This document shows positions 16,840-28,457 of a stretch of DNA of 64,000 bases, piece after piece. The DNA lies in contig NC_014313.1 of assembly GCF_000143145.1 (NCBI RefSeq), positions 2,604,001 through 2,668,000 of the forward strand, written 5' to 3'. This stretch comes from Hyphomicrobium denitrificans ATCC 51888. GTDB taxonomy: Bacteria; Pseudomonadota; Alphaproteobacteria; Rhizobiales; Hyphomicrobiaceae. The notes beneath the pieces were generated by a model. It was not told where the DNA came from, did no database searches, and saw only the letters and a program-made list of their open reading frames with translations. The stretch's first letter is position 1, and every line of letters begins with the position of its first letter. The position numbers and the translations under genes are program-made.

Positions 16840-18462
16840 TTAGGGCACTGCCGCCGTTTCCGCCTGGAACCGCCAATATTTGCCCGCGGCCGAGTCAACG
16901 GCGAGGATGCTCTTGAAGCGCTTGTCGGGCGGACGAAGTCCGGATGCGACGAGCGCTTTCACATCGTTGAGCAGAGCGGGATTTTCCGCATAGCCCGAAT
17001 GGTTGAGTCCCAGCGCGTCGGTGGAGACGGCAGTGACATCGATCGTATCGAGACCAGGAATGATCAGCGGTCCCGTCGCGGGAACGTCGCCCGCACGCGG
17101 CACGCCGCCCCAGAACCGTGCCGAATAACTCAGCGCGCGATCATTCGAGGCGGCATAGAGCGTGACGCCTTTGGCGAACTTGATGACCTCACGCGCCAGA
17201 ATGTTGAACTTGTCACGATCGACGTCCGGCGCTGCGAGAATGACCTGGCTGATAACGACGCCGCGCGGAACTTTGGTCTTCATGCGTTCGAGCACGCGCA
17301 GCAGCAGCTCATTCCCCATCGAGTGCGCGATGAGGCTGATGGATTTCGCGCCGCTTTTCTGGATCACCATGTCGAGGAATTCGGCGAGCCTCGGCTCGGC
17401 TTGCTCGACGCTGCCGTGATCGTACGTATAGCTCGCGACCTTGCCGCCCGAAGGCCAGCTATAAAGGAACGGCACGCCATCAAAGCGTAGATCGTAGGCG
17501 ATCTGCGCCGTGCGGTAGAGTGCGTTGTCGAACGACGTGTTGAAGCCGTGGACGAAGACGAAGGCGTGGTCCTTGAAGGTCGACGACGTTGCGAGCCGCT
17601 GTTTGACGAGCGCCAGCATCTCGGCTTCGGTCAGGCCTTTGATTTCCTGCACCGTGAAGTGCTTCTGCGGGTCTTCCTTCTCCTCGTAGACCTTGACCTT
17701 GAAGTACGGGATTTCGATCACGACGGGCCGCTCGATGTGCGGCACCTTGTGGATCAGCGGCACCGTCACCAGTGCCCGGCCGAGTTGGAGCTGGTGCCCG
17801 CGCTCGGCGCCGAATTGCAGCCGTTTCGGATCGGCCTCGACGGCGCGATCGGTGCCATAGAACACAGGCACGACGTCGTAGGTTTTGGCCGGATCCTCGG
17901 CGGGTGCGGCTGCCGCGGATTTTTTCGCGTTGTCGTATCGCTGAGCCATGGCGGCTCGCGCCTCCTCTTCGGCGCGGCGAGCGGCTGCGGCCTTTGCGGC
18001 GGCTTCGGCGCTGGCGTTGGCCGCGGCTCCAGGTGCGGCGTTCGGCATGGGCGGTTCCGGCGCGACCGCCGGAGGACTCGGCCTCGCGGCGGACGGGCGC
18101 AGCGCAGGCGGCGGCGGAGCGGGCGCCGGTTCGGCCGTCTCATATGACCGGCCAGAGCCGCCTTCCGGATCGGATGCTTGCGGATAAGGCGGGGGCGCTG
18201 CGCCACCCGCTGGCTCCTCAGGAGCCTCAGACGCCACAGGCGCCTCTTCTTCGGCAGGCGAAGTCGTCGGCGCCGGGGAGCCAGCCGTGCTCGGCGCGGG
18301 CGCCGGACGCGCGGTAGCGGTCTTCGCGGAATCCGTTTCCGCAGGCGCTTTTGCGAGCTTTGGCGCTTGCGTACAGGCGGCCACCAAACCGCAGGCCATG
18401 ATCGCCGCAATAGCTGCTACGGACCGCCGTGGCTGCAGCCAACGCTTGGCAAGCGAATACAT
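16840..18462 (-). CDS. DUF900 alpha/beta hydrolase lipoprotein
   Basis: A 540-residue protein with three parts. Residues 1-32 are a lipoprotein signal (lipobox LVAAC, Cys about residue 30). Residues about 35-190 are a Pro/Ala/Glu-rich linker ending in an Ala/Arg helix. From about residue 195 comes the DUF900 hydrolase: VPVFYGTDRA, FVFVHGFNTSFDNALYR (oxyanion/HG motif), LIAHSMGNELL (nucleophile Ser) and, near the end, a His in LGLNHSGYAEN. It is probably an esterase tethered to the outer membrane by the long linker. GGGGAGGG precedes ATG 18462. Confidence 0.85.
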   Translation of the reverse strand: MYSLAKRWLQPRRSVAAIAAIMACGLVAACTQAPKLAKAPAETDSAKTATARPAPAPSTAGSPAPTTSPAEEEAPVASEAPEEPAGGAAPPPYPQASDPEGGSGRSYETAEPAPAPPPPALRPSAARPSPPAVAPEPPMPNAAPGAAANASAEAAAKAAAARRAEEEARAAMAQRYDNAKKSAAAAPAEDPAKTYDVVPVFYGTDRAVEADPKRLQFGAERGHQLQLGRALVTVPLIHKVPHIERPVVIEIPYFKVKVYEEKEDPQKHFTVQEIKGLTEAEMLALVKQRLATSSTFKDHAFVFVHGFNTSFDNALYRTAQIAYDLRFDGVPFLYSWPSGGKVASYTYDHGSVEQAEPRLAEFLDMVIQKSGAKSISLIAHSMGNELLLRVLERMKTKVPRGVVISQVILAAPDVDRDKFNILAREVIKFAKGVTLYAASNDRALSYSARFWGGVPRAGDVPATGPLIIPGLDTIDVTAVSTDALGLNHSGYAENPALLNDVKALVASGLRPPDKRFKSILAVDSAAGKYWRFQAETAAVP

Positions 18463-18668
18463 CGCGTTCCCTCCCCGCATTACCGTCTTTGACCCCTTGA
18501 CCCCAAGAAATCCTACGAGCCTGCCGCCCGTTGGGCAACACGATGTGCATGCCGTGAAATTGTGTCAGCAGGATTGTCGTGGATTTCAGCGACGAAATCC
18601 GGACTTGCGGCGCGCGCCGTTCCTGACCATGGTCGGCCATTGAAAGATAAAGGATATCCAGGCGAGCC

Positions 18669-19670
18669 ATGGCGACTGCCACCCTGTCCGCACACCGCAT
18701 TCCCGTCGCAGATTACGTGGCCGGCATCACCGCCGGCGATCGGGCGTTGCTTGCCCGCGCGATTACGCTTGTCGAGAGCACCAATCCCGAGCACGGGCGG
18801 CTTGCTCAGCAAGTGTTGCAGGAGCTTCTGCCGAGGACGGGACAAGCCGTGCGCCTCGGCGTCACCGGCGTGCCCGGCGTCGGCAAATCGACGACGATCG
18901 ATCAGTTCGGCATGAACCTGATCGCGGAGGGTCATCTTGTGGCCGTGCTGGCGATCGATCCGACGTCGAAGCGATCGGGCGGGTCCATCCTCGGCGACAA
19001 GACGCGCATGAGTTCTCTGGCGCAGGAGCGGAATGCGTTCATCCGTCCTTCGCCCTCCTCCGGCACGCTCGGCGGCGTGACGCGCAAAACGCGTGAGACG
19101 ATGGCGCTCGTCGAGGCGGCGGGCTTCGACGTCATCATCGTCGAGACGGTCGGCGTCGGGCAATCCGAGGTCGCCGTTTCCGATATGGTCGATTTCTTTC
19201 TCGTGCTTTTGCTGGCGGGCGGCGGCGACGACCTGCAAGGCATCAAGAAAGGCATCATCGAGCTTGCCGACATGATCGCCATCAACAAGGCCGACGGCGA
19301 CAACGTCCGGCGGGCGGAACGGGCGGCGGCGGACTACCGGCACGCGTTGCAGATTTTTACGCCGCACGACGCGACGTGGTTTCCGCCGGTGCTGACAGTG
19401 TCGGGGCAGGAAAATCGCGGGCTGAAAGACCTCTGGGCGAAAGTTCTCGAGCATCGCGAGAAGATGTCGGCGACGGGGCAGTTCCAGGCGCGACGGCAGG
19501 CGCAGGCGGTGTCGTGGATGCGCGACATGCTCGAAGACCGTCTGATGGGCGCGCTCAAGGCGCACCCGGAAGTCGCGGCCGAACTTCCGAAGATCGAAGC
19601 ATCGGTGCGCGAGGGCACGCTGCTGCCGACGCTGGCGGTCGACCGGCTTATGGGGCTGATGGGGCTTTAG
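18669..19670 (+). CDS. meaB: Methylmalonyl-CoA mutase-associated GTPase MeaB
   Basis: A 333-residue G3E-family GTPase. Walker A GVTGVPGVGKST is at residues 64-75, the Mg/switch regions DPTS and GGSILGDKTRM at about 97-114, ETVGVGQSE marks switch III/Walker B, and NKAD gives guanine specificity. MeaB gates cobalamin delivery to, and protects, methylmalonyl-CoA mutase; in methylotrophs it is needed for growth on C1 and C2 compounds. The gene lies 7.8 kb from mutB in the same direction, so it is linked but not in one operon. The ATG at 18669 begins MATATLSAHR, as in homologues. Confidence 0.95.
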   Translation: MATATLSAHRIPVADYVAGITAGDRALLARAITLVESTNPEHGRLAQQVLQELLPRTGQAVRLGVTGVPGVGKSTTIDQFGMNLIAEGHLVAVLAIDPTSKRSGGSILGDKTRMSSLAQERNAFIRPSPSSGTLGGVTRKTRETMALVEAAGFDVIIVETVGVGQSEVAVSDMVDFFLVLLLAGGGDDLQGIKKGIIELADMIAINKADGDNVRRAERAAADYRHALQIFTPHDATWFPPVLTVSGQENRGLKDLWAKVLEHREKMSATGQFQARRQAQAVSWMRDMLEDRLMGALKAHPEVAAELPKIEASVREGTLLPTLAVDRLMGLMGL

Positions 19671-19724
19671 TTCCGGCGCGTAAGCAGGCTTTTGGATCGC
19701 GTCGGCTGCGCCCTATATTGATCC

Positions 19725-20363
19725 ATGCGCTCGAATTCCCGCCCGACCGTTTTGCTGACCGGCTTCGGACCGTTTCCGAACGTACCGAGGAACGCGTCTG
19801 CCGTGATCGTCAAAAGGCTGGCGCGCGAAGCACGGCTTGCGCTGCCGCATGTTCGCTTCGCGGTCGCGGTTCTGCCGACCGACTGGGCGCGGGCTCCCGG
19901 ACTTATTTCCGAACTCCATGAGCGGCACGATCCTGTTCTGGCGCTGCACTTCGGAGTTGCGACAAGCATGCGCGGCTTTCGCATCGAAACGGAAGCGCGC
20001 AATTTCTGCCGGATGTCGCCGGATGCAGCGGGTGGCCTGCCTGCTTCGAACTGCATCTGCGAGGGTGGCGCGTCCGCGCTTTCAACAAGCATTCCCGCGA
20101 CCGCAGTCGCGCAGCACCTCGAAGCGCAAGGGTTCGAGGCGAGGCTGTCCGATGATGCAGGCGGCTATCTCTGCAACGCCGTTTTTTATCACTCGCTGCT
20201 TGAAGCGAGCACGCGCCGCGACCGCTGCAGGGTCGGGTTCATTCACATACCGGTCGAAGCAGGCGAGCCCGAAGCCGTAGACCGCACCGTTGCCGGTGCG
20301 CTGGAAGTTTTGAAATTCTCGCTTCACCACGCGCCACAGGTGGCGACTTTAACCTCGGTTTAA
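19725..20363 (+). CDS. pcp: Pyroglutamyl-peptidase I family (C15) protein
   Basis: A 212-residue cysteine peptidase of the pyroglutamyl-peptidase family. TGFGPF at residues 12-17, HFGVA at 75-79, a conserved acidic segment RIETEARN (86-93), catalytic Cys150 in DDAGGYLCNAVFYHS and catalytic His174 in GFIHIPVEAG are all in the expected order. It would remove N-terminal pyroglutamate from peptides. Sequence around the Glu is divergent from the classical enzyme, so exact substrate is uncertain. It begins 54 bases after meaB. Confidence 0.88.
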   Translation: MRSNSRPTVLLTGFGPFPNVPRNASAVIVKRLAREARLALPHVRFAVAVLPTDWARAPGLISELHERHDPVLALHFGVATSMRGFRIETEARNFCRMSPDAAGGLPASNCICEGGASALSTSIPATAVAQHLEAQGFEARLSDDAGGYLCNAVFYHSLLEASTRRDRCRVGFIHIPVEAGEPEAVDRTVAGALEVLKFSLHHAPQVATLTSV

Positions 20364-20420
20364 TGTCTGGCACGCTGGCTCGGTCCTTGATTCATACGGG
20401 GAGCAAACCGGAGTCCATCA

Positions 20421-21776
20421 ATGACCATCGATCGCCGTTCGCTTATCGGTGCAAGCCTTGGCCTCGGCGCCGCCGTGAGCGCCGCACATGCGAGCGAGCG
20501 CAAGCCATCACCTACTGCGCCCAACGCTTCGGACTTCGCGCCAGCTCTCGTTCCCGATGATGGTCGGGATCAGACCGAAGCTCTGCAGGCGGCGGTCGAC
20601 AGTGCAGCGGAGAAGGACATTCCGCTCGTGCTGCCGCCGGGCAAGTTCCTCGTCAGCGATCTGAGGCTGCGGCGAGGCTCGCGCGTCTTCGGCATGGCGC
20701 GGACGACGACTCTGGTATTCTCAGGCGGCAATGCATTCGTCACGGGCGACAAGGCGGACGGTCTTGTTCTCGACGGACTAGCATTCGACGGCGCTTACAA
20801 AGCATTCGACACGGCTCGCGGCGACGGCCTACTGACGTTTTCGAACTCCAAGACTTTGCATCTCCTCGATCTCGAAATTCAGAACAGCAGCGGCAATGGA
20901 GTGTCGCTGACAGAGTGCGGCGGGCGGGTCGAAGGTCTTGTCATCGGCAATGTTCTCGATGCGGGATTTAAGAGTCTCGACTCGCTCGGGCTCGACGTCA
21001 AAGACAACACCGTCACCGACTGCGGCAACAATGGCATTCTGATCTGGCGCTCCAAACAGGACGAGGACGGTAGCGTCGTCGCGGGCAATCGCATCTCGAA
21101 AATTCGCAACGCGGCGGGCGGAACCGGCGAGTACGGCAACGGCATCAACGTGTTTCGCGCCGGAAGCGTGCTCGTTTCGGGGAATCGCATTTCCGATTGC
21201 GCCTATACGGCGGTGCGCGGCAACGCGGCATCCAATATCCAAATCATCGGCAATAGCTGCGAACGGCTTGGCGAGGTCGCGCTTTATGCCGAATTCGGAT
21301 TCCAGGGCGCGATCGTCGCGAACAATCTCGTCGATACGGCTGCGAGCGGAATCTCGGTTACGAATTTCAACGAAGGCGGCCGTCTTGCCGTCGTGCAAGG
21401 CAATCTCATTCGCAATCTCGTTCGGCGCGAGCAGGAGCCCGACGACAAGCGCGGCGAAGGCATCGCTGTCGAGGCGGACGCTGTCGTCTCCGGCAATACG
21501 ATCGAAAACGCGCCGACCGTTGGCATTCAGATCGGCTGGGGCGCGTACATGCGCGATGTCGCCGTGACCGGGAACGTCGTGCGCGATGCGCGCGTCGGCA
21601 TCTCCGTTACGAATGCTGCGGACGCCGGCAAATGCCTGATCGCGAACAATCTGATTTCAAACGCCAAAGACGGCGCGATCCGCCAGATGGACCGGGGCGT
21701 CTTCCAAGGTCCGGACCTCGCGCGCGAGCCCGGCGCATCGGACCGCATTCACGTAATGGCGAACGTCGCGGTGTGA
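20421..21776 (+). CDS. Tat-exported parallel beta-helix protein (TIGR03808 family)
   Basis: A 451-residue protein. The twin-arginine signal is DRRSLIGASLGLGAAVSAAH. From about residue 45 a pectate-lyase-like right-handed beta helix follows, visible as short repeats of the form GNxIS.. / GNxVxDxx (GNRISKIRN, GNRISDCAY, GNSCERLG, GNLIRNL, GNTIENAP, GNVVRDAR, NNLISNAK). TIGR03808 proteins are Tat-exported and conserved in Hyphomicrobiales; their substrate is unknown but a polysaccharide is likely from the fold. The start codon at 20421 gives the Tat motif near the N terminus. Confidence 0.9.
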   Translation: MTIDRRSLIGASLGLGAAVSAAHASERKPSPTAPNASDFAPALVPDDGRDQTEALQAAVDSAAEKDIPLVLPPGKFLVSDLRLRRGSRVFGMARTTTLVFSGGNAFVTGDKADGLVLDGLAFDGAYKAFDTARGDGLLTFSNSKTLHLLDLEIQNSSGNGVSLTECGGRVEGLVIGNVLDAGFKSLDSLGLDVKDNTVTDCGNNGILIWRSKQDEDGSVVAGNRISKIRNAAGGTGEYGNGINVFRAGSVLVSGNRISDCAYTAVRGNAASNIQIIGNSCERLGEVALYAEFGFQGAIVANNLVDTAASGISVTNFNEGGRLAVVQGNLIRNLVRREQEPDDKRGEGIAVEADAVVSGNTIENAPTVGIQIGWGAYMRDVAVTGNVVRDARVGISVTNAADAGKCLIANNLISNAKDGAIRQMDRGVFQGPDLAREPGASDRIHVMANVAV

Positions 21777-21827
21777 CGCGACGCCGGACGAACAGAAAAA
21801 TATCCTGGGATTATTGAGAGCGCCGCG

Positions 21828-21911
21828 GCCCGGCCAAGGGGAAGACGGGGGGAGTCAGGACTTGGCCGGGCGGCGGCAGCATCTGGTGTGCACGGGGGGA
21901 GGTGACACCAG
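21828..21911. ncRNA. Twin hairpins with G6/C6 loops in the gap before recQ (possible sRNA)
   Basis: The 330-base gap 21777-22106 has no gene. It holds two hairpins: GCCCGGCCAAG (21828-21838) / CTTGGCCGGGC (21861-21871), and CTGGTGT (21883-21889) / ACACCAG (21905-21911). Both loops contain six G in a row followed by AG (six C on the minus strand, GACTCCCCCCGT and CACCTCCCCCCG). C-rich loops of this kind resemble the anti-Shine-Dalgarno loops of some rhizobial trans-acting sRNAs. Strand is unresolved: T8 lies at 22027-22034 on the plus strand, a weak T5 near 21796 on the minus. An inverted repeat AACTCGG/CCGAGTT (22007/22044) precedes recQ. Confidence 0.35.
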
Positions 21912-22106
21912 CCTTGAGGTCATATCTAAGCGCAATAAGATGAACTCATTCTGAACGTGACGTTAAATTGCCGCAACGTTTCGCCCAATAGCTCGATAAT
22001 TCCGCTAACTCGGCGTTTGCCCTCGGTTTTTTTTATGCGCCGGCCGAGTTGCGCATCGAATCATATTAGCGTCCGGGTCCCGATGACTTGCGCATAGGAC
22101 TTCGTG

Positions 22107-24264
<2,158 letters not shown>

Positions 24265-24293
<29 letters not shown>

Positions 24294-24597
24294 CGCGGTC
24301 GGCTTCGAAGCGACGCAGGATTTCCGGGCCTTTGTCCGACGTGAACGCAACTCGCACGGCCGGGCCTTCGGTTCCGATGATCTCGCATTCGGCGCTGTCG
24401 CCATACTGGTCCCAGTGCAGGCGGACACGCGAAGGTAGGATCGTCGGCCGGCTCAATTCGATCACGGCACCGGCTTCGTCCACATGCTGGACGGTGCACC
24501 GAATTGGTGCAGCATTCCCAACCTGCAATTGGGCGTGGGCGAGCGACATCCGTCTGCCGAACGTCGTTTTGCCGCTATACGTGCTGATCTTGGACAC
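24265..24597 (-). CDS. PilZ-domain-like protein
   Basis: A 110-residue protein resembling stand-alone alphaproteobacterial PilZ proteins: [32 protein letters not shown] and [20 protein letters not shown] give the beta-barrel strand pattern, and RVAF closes it. The canonical c-di-GMP motifs are weak (RR in FGRR near residue 15; D/N-x-S-x-x-G is replaced by VDEAGAVIE), so ligand binding is doubtful. The start is GTG 24597 with GAGG upstream. The gene overlaps the end of recQ by 29 bases on the opposite strand. Confidence 0.7.
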
Positions 24598-24717
24598 GGA
24601 AGCCTCACGGATCGATAAGTCATGAGGCGATAGGCAAAACGAATGCCAGCCATTGGCGCGGCCGAGGCATCGCGACGTTTGGCTCGATACGGATTGCCTA
24701 ACGAAAGGTTTACGCGC

Positions 24718-25425
24718 TCAGGCACGTGGCGCACGCGCGAGGCGTTCGCCGATGCCGTCGCATAGGGCGCGCGTTTCCGGCGTCCAGGCGGCGACGTTCG
24801 ACGCCAACAGGTTCGCCTCGGATTTCAGGATGACCCCGTCGTCGAGAATGCGCAGCCCGTTGGCGCGCAGCGTTTCGCCCGTCGTCGTGATGTCGACGAT
24901 CAGCTCGGCCGTACCGGCGGCGGGAGCGCCCTCGGTTGCGCCGGCGCTTTCGACGATGCGATAATCGCCGAAGCCTTTCGATGCGAAGAAGCGGCGGGTG
25001 AGATTCATGTATTTGGTGGCGACGCGCGGCCAGCGCCCGTGCCGCCTGCGGAACGGCATCGCGATGTCTTCGAGATCGGCGACGGTCGATACGTCGATCC
25101 AGCACGCGGGCACTGCGACGACGACGTCGGCAAAGCCGAAGCCGAGCTTGTGCACGAAGCCAATGCGGGTCACCGCGTCCGAGATGTTTTCCCGGATCAG
25201 ATCCTCGCCCGTGATGCCGAGATGAATGCTGCCCGCCTTCAGCGCCTCCGCGATTTCCGAAGACGACACATAAGCGACGTCGACGTCGGGAAGTCCCTCG
25301 ATCTCGCCGCGATAGCCGCGCGCGTGTCCGACCTTGCGGACGATCAGCCCGGCGCGCGCGAACATGTCGGTCGTCTGTTCCATCAGACGGCCCTTGGACG
25401 GAATGGCCAGCGTCAGCCTGCTCAT
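24718..25425 (-). CDS. hisG: ATP phosphoribosyltransferase, short form
   Basis: A 235-residue HisG catalytic chain ([11 protein letters not shown] at the start, then [33 protein letters not shown], and [14 protein letters not shown] as the PRPP loop). It condenses ATP and PRPP in the first step of histidine synthesis. The short form lacks the C-terminal regulatory domain and needs HisZ, which is encoded directly upstream with a four-base ATGA overlap. Feedback control by histidine would act through HisZ. Confidence 0.95.
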   Translation of the reverse strand: MSRLTLAIPSKGRLMEQTTDMFARAGLIVRKVGHARGYRGEIEGLPDVDVAYVSSSEIAEALKAGSIHLGITGEDLIRENISDAVTRIGFVHKLGFGFADVVVAVPACWIDVSTVADLEDIAMPFRRRHGRWPRVATKYMNLTRRFFASKGFGDYRIVESAGATEGAPAAGTAELIVDITTTGETLRANGLRILDDGVILKSEANLLASNVAAWTPETRALCDGIGERLARAPRA

Positions 25426-26600
25426 GATGCGGCTCCCTGCAGCGCTGCCAAAAGGCGCTCGGTGTGGATCGCGGCGCCGACGGCCGCAACATCGGCGTCC
25501 GCTCCGGCGGCGCGCATCAGGCCGTCGTAACGTCCACCCGTCGCGAGCGGGCTTTGCGGTCCGAGCGTCTTGGCGCGAACTTCGAATACGAGGCCGGTGT
25601 AGTATTCCAACGAGCGGCCGAATTCGGCGGAGAAGGTCACGCGGTCGAGATCGATGCCGGCGTTTGCGAGCAGCGCGAGGCGGCGATCGTAGGTTTCCAG
25701 CGCCGCGCTCGAACCGACTGGTGCTCCATTGACGAGCTCGGCGATTTTCGCGCCAGCGGTACGCGCGGGACCCGAGATTTCCGTGTAACGCCCGATGAGC
25801 GCGGCGGCATCCGCAGCGAGCGGTTTTTCATCGCCGCTCTCCTTGATGCCGATCAGGTGCTCGGTGATATCGGCGAGCGGGCGCGTACCGATCAGCTCGA
25901 TCGCATTGTCGTCGAGGTAGGTCGCAACAGCCGTTTCGCTGGCGGCGCGATTGGCGCTATCGAGCGACGCCAGCAGCGCTGCGGGCACGGACAAGCGTGT
26001 CGCGCTCGCCCCCGAGGCAAATGCCTTCAGAGCTTCGCGAAACGATTGCGGTTTCAGGAATGCGTCGTCGAGGCGCTTCTTCCAGCGCGGCGAAATTCCG
26101 GCGACATCGAGGATGCTCGAAAACAGTCCGAGGTCGCCGAGACGCAGCGTCCAATCTTTGAGACCGAGTTTTTCGATCGCCTTGATGACGATGGCAATGA
26201 CGTCGGCTTCCGCCGCCTCGCGTTCGGCATCCCCGAAACGCTCGATGCCAGCTTGCCGGAATTCGCGCGGATGCGAAGCGTCGGCGCCCTGAGGCTGAAA
26301 ACGGAACGCGGCGCCACGATAGCAATAGCGCGCAGGCGTTGCCGGATCGACGTGGCGCGCGAGGTGCAGCCGGCACGTCGGCACGGTGATATCGGGCCGG
26401 AGGCAAAGCTCGGCGCCATCCGGATCGGTGAAGACATACGTGCGCGCGCGCAGGCTTTCGCCGATGACGTCGAGGAAGACATCGGCGGGCTGAATGATCG
26501 CGGGCGCGACGGCTTCATAACCGGCCTTCGTGAAGACCGACATCAACGTCTGCGCTTGCGCTTCAAGCGCCTCGAACTCTCGCGTCGTTTCCGCGCTCAT
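25422..26600 (-). CDS. hisZ: ATP phosphoribosyltransferase regulatory subunit
   Basis: A 392-residue paralogue of histidyl-tRNA synthetase with the class II core ([66 protein letters not shown]). It lacks the C-terminal anticodon-binding domain of HisS, which is what separates HisZ from HisS. It forms the hetero-octamer with short HisG. The hisZ stop overlaps the hisG start (ATGA), so they are translationally coupled. A GC-rich palindromic repeat lies between it and hisS. Confidence 0.93.
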   Translation of the reverse strand: MSAETTREFEALEAQAQTLMSVFTKAGYEAVAPAIIQPADVFLDVIGESLRARTYVFTDPDGAELCLRPDITVPTCRLHLARHVDPATPARYCYRGAAFRFQPQGADASHPREFRQAGIERFGDAEREAAEADVIAIVIKAIEKLGLKDWTLRLGDLGLFSSILDVAGISPRWKKRLDDAFLKPQSFREALKAFASGASATRLSVPAALLASLDSANRAASETAVATYLDDNAIELIGTRPLADITEHLIGIKESGDEKPLAADAAALIGRYTEISGPARTAGAKIAELVNGAPVGSSAALETYDRRLALLANAGIDLDRVTFSAEFGRSLEYYTGLVFEVRAKTLGPQSPLATGGRYDGLMRAAGADADVAAVGAAIHTERLLAALQGAAS

Positions 26601-26653
26601 GGGTTGATCTTTTCTGGTGCTGAGTGTCCGCGCGATAGATCACGCACGCGCGG

Positions 26654-26703
26654 CCCCCCCACCCCTAACCCCTCCCCGCGTTGGGGGAGGGGAAGAAGGG
26701 GGT
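26654..26703. repeat. GC-rich palindromic repeat family B, copy in the his operon
   Basis: CCCCCCCACCCCTAACCCCT, then CCCCGCG, a short tip and GGGGGAGGGG with trailing GGGGGTG, forming a strong hairpin between hisS and hisZ. Relatives lie at 48489, 62611 and 62761. This is a common intergenic repeat type in GC-rich proteobacteria. Confidence 0.75.
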
Positions 26704-26745
26704 GAATACGATTTTTAACTGAGCGTGCAGCAATCGGCATCGCGA

Positions 26746-28341
26746 TCAATCCTGATGCAACGCGACGAGTTTTTTGACTTCGTCGATCAGGTTTGCTTCG
26801 GAAACGGAGAACTGCGCCGGGCGCGCCGCTTTCCATTCCTTGTTGTCCTTGATCGCGGCGGCGGCCTTGGCGCCTTCGATCAGATCCTTGATCGTGACTT
26901 CGCCCTTGGCGCGTTCGTCGGAGCCCTGAATGATCGCGCACGGCGCGTTGCGCTTGTCGGCGTATTTCATCTGCGCCTTCATGCCGGACGACCCGAGATA
27001 CATTTCGGCGCGAATTCCGGCGTTGCGCAAATCCTGCGTGATTTTCTGATAGCGCGCGATCTCGCCCTTATCCATCACGAGCACGACGACGGGACCGAGG
27101 GCTTTCGTCTTCTTGTCGCCAATGAGCGATAGCGCCGCCTGCAGGCGCGAGACGCCGATCGAGAAGCCGGTCGCAGGGACCTTGTCGCCGGTGAAGCGCG
27201 CGACGAGATCGTCGTAACGTCCACCGCCGCCGACGGAGCCAAAGCGCACAGGCTTGCCGTCGTCGCCTTTGACCTCGAACGTCAACTCGGCTTCGAGGAC
27301 GGGGCCGGTATAGTATTCAAGGCCACGGACGACCGAAACATCAAGTTTTATGCGCTTCGTGCCATATCCCGCTCGTCTCACTAACGATGAAATTTGACGG
27401 AGTTCCTCGATTCCTTCGAGCGCGCTCGGACTGTCGGCAAAAACGCTAGCGTAAGTATCCAGGAAACGAGGATGTGCGAAAACAAACTTATGGCCACTGT
27501 CCGAAACCATGATGCGGTCATCGTCAGACGCATCGTCCAGTCTGTGTTCGGCCAGAAAAAAATCTTGAGTACTATTTTCTTGGTGGGCGTAAAGCTTCTC
27601 GAGGATTTCGATTTGCTTCTCGTCTAGGCCAGCGCCTTTGGTGAAATCACCGCTCTCATCCGTGCGGCCTTTCCCCAGCAATTCGCGAACACCCTTCACA
27701 CCCAACCGATCCAACTTGTCTACTGCTCGTAAGACTGTCAGTCGCTGGTCAGGGAGCACTCCGGCACTGTTCAACACACCGTCAAGTAGTTTACGGTTAT
27801 TGACCTTGATGACGTAATCGCCGCGCTTGACGCCCAAGGCTTCCAGCGTGTCGGCGGCGAGCATGCACATCTCGGCATCGGCGGCGACGCTTTCGGCTCC
27901 GACGGTGTCGGCGTCGAACTGCATGAACTGGCGGAAGCGGCCGGGGCCGGGCTTCTCGTTGCGATAGACGTTGCCGAATGCATAGCGGCGGAACGGCTTC
28001 GGCAGAACCTGGAAATTCTGCGCAACATAACGCGCGAGCGGCGCGGTCAGATCGTAGCGCAGGCTCATCCATTGCTCGTCTTCATCCTGGAAGGAGAAGA
28101 CACCGGCGTTCGGCCGGTCCTGGTCGGGAAGAAACTTGCCTAGCGCGTCGGTGTATTCGATCGCGGGCGTTTCGAGAGCCTGGAATCCATAGCGCTCGTA
28201 CACCTCGCGGATTTTCGCGATCATCTCGTTCAGGCCGCGCAACTCGGCCGCCTCGATATCGCGGAAGCCTTTCGCGAGACGCGGCGCCGGTGCGGCGGAT
28301 GCCTGCGGCGCGGGACGCGCGCTGGTGGAGTCTTTGGACAT
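26746..28341 (-). CDS. hisS: Histidine--tRNA ligase
   Basis: A 531-residue class II synthetase: motif 2 block [28 protein letters not shown], histidine A-box [27 protein letters not shown], and a C-terminal anticodon domain ending in [12 protein letters not shown]. It charges tRNA-His. The ATG at 28341 gives a usual-length N terminus after a short Ala/Pro-rich leader. Bases about 27340-27800 (the inserted helical domain, residues about 180-335) have clearly lower GC (about 52% over 420 bases counted by hand, against about 65% on either side) and different codons (CGA, GTA, TTA), yet the protein stays in frame and looks functional; see findings. Transcribed ahead of hisZ-hisG. Confidence 0.95.
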   Translation of the reverse strand: MSKDSTSARPAPQASAAPAPRLAKGFRDIEAAELRGLNEMIAKIREVYERYGFQALETPAIEYTDALGKFLPDQDRPNAGVFSFQDEDEQWMSLRYDLTAPLARYVAQNFQVLPKPFRRYAFGNVYRNEKPGPGRFRQFMQFDADTVGAESVAADAEMCMLAADTLEALGVKRGDYVIKVNNRKLLDGVLNSAGVLPDQRLTVLRAVDKLDRLGVKGVRELLGKGRTDESGDFTKGAGLDEKQIEILEKLYAHQENSTQDFFLAEHRLDDASDDDRIMVSDSGHKFVFAHPRFLDTYASVFADSPSALEGIEELRQISSLVRRAGYGTKRIKLDVSVVRGLEYYTGPVLEAELTFEVKGDDGKPVRFGSVGGGGRYDDLVARFTGDKVPATGFSIGVSRLQAALSLIGDKKTKALGPVVVLVMDKGEIARYQKITQDLRNAGIRAEMYLGSSGMKAQMKYADKRNAPCAIIQGSDERAKGEVTIKDLIEGAKAAAAIKDNKEWKAARPAQFSVSEANLIDEVKKLVALHQD

Positions 28342-28457
28342 AAGGGCTATGGGAACCGTGATTGTAATAGTTGCCGTATCATCTGAAGCGCCCGCTGGGC
28401 GAGCCCGCCTTATATCGGATCGTCCGCGCTGGCGAAAGCCGGGTTCAAGGGTCCGAT

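Noticed and set aside
25422..26600. HisZ as a decayed second copy of hisS
   Set aside because: It is intact, coupled to short-form hisG and has the expected HisZ domain content.
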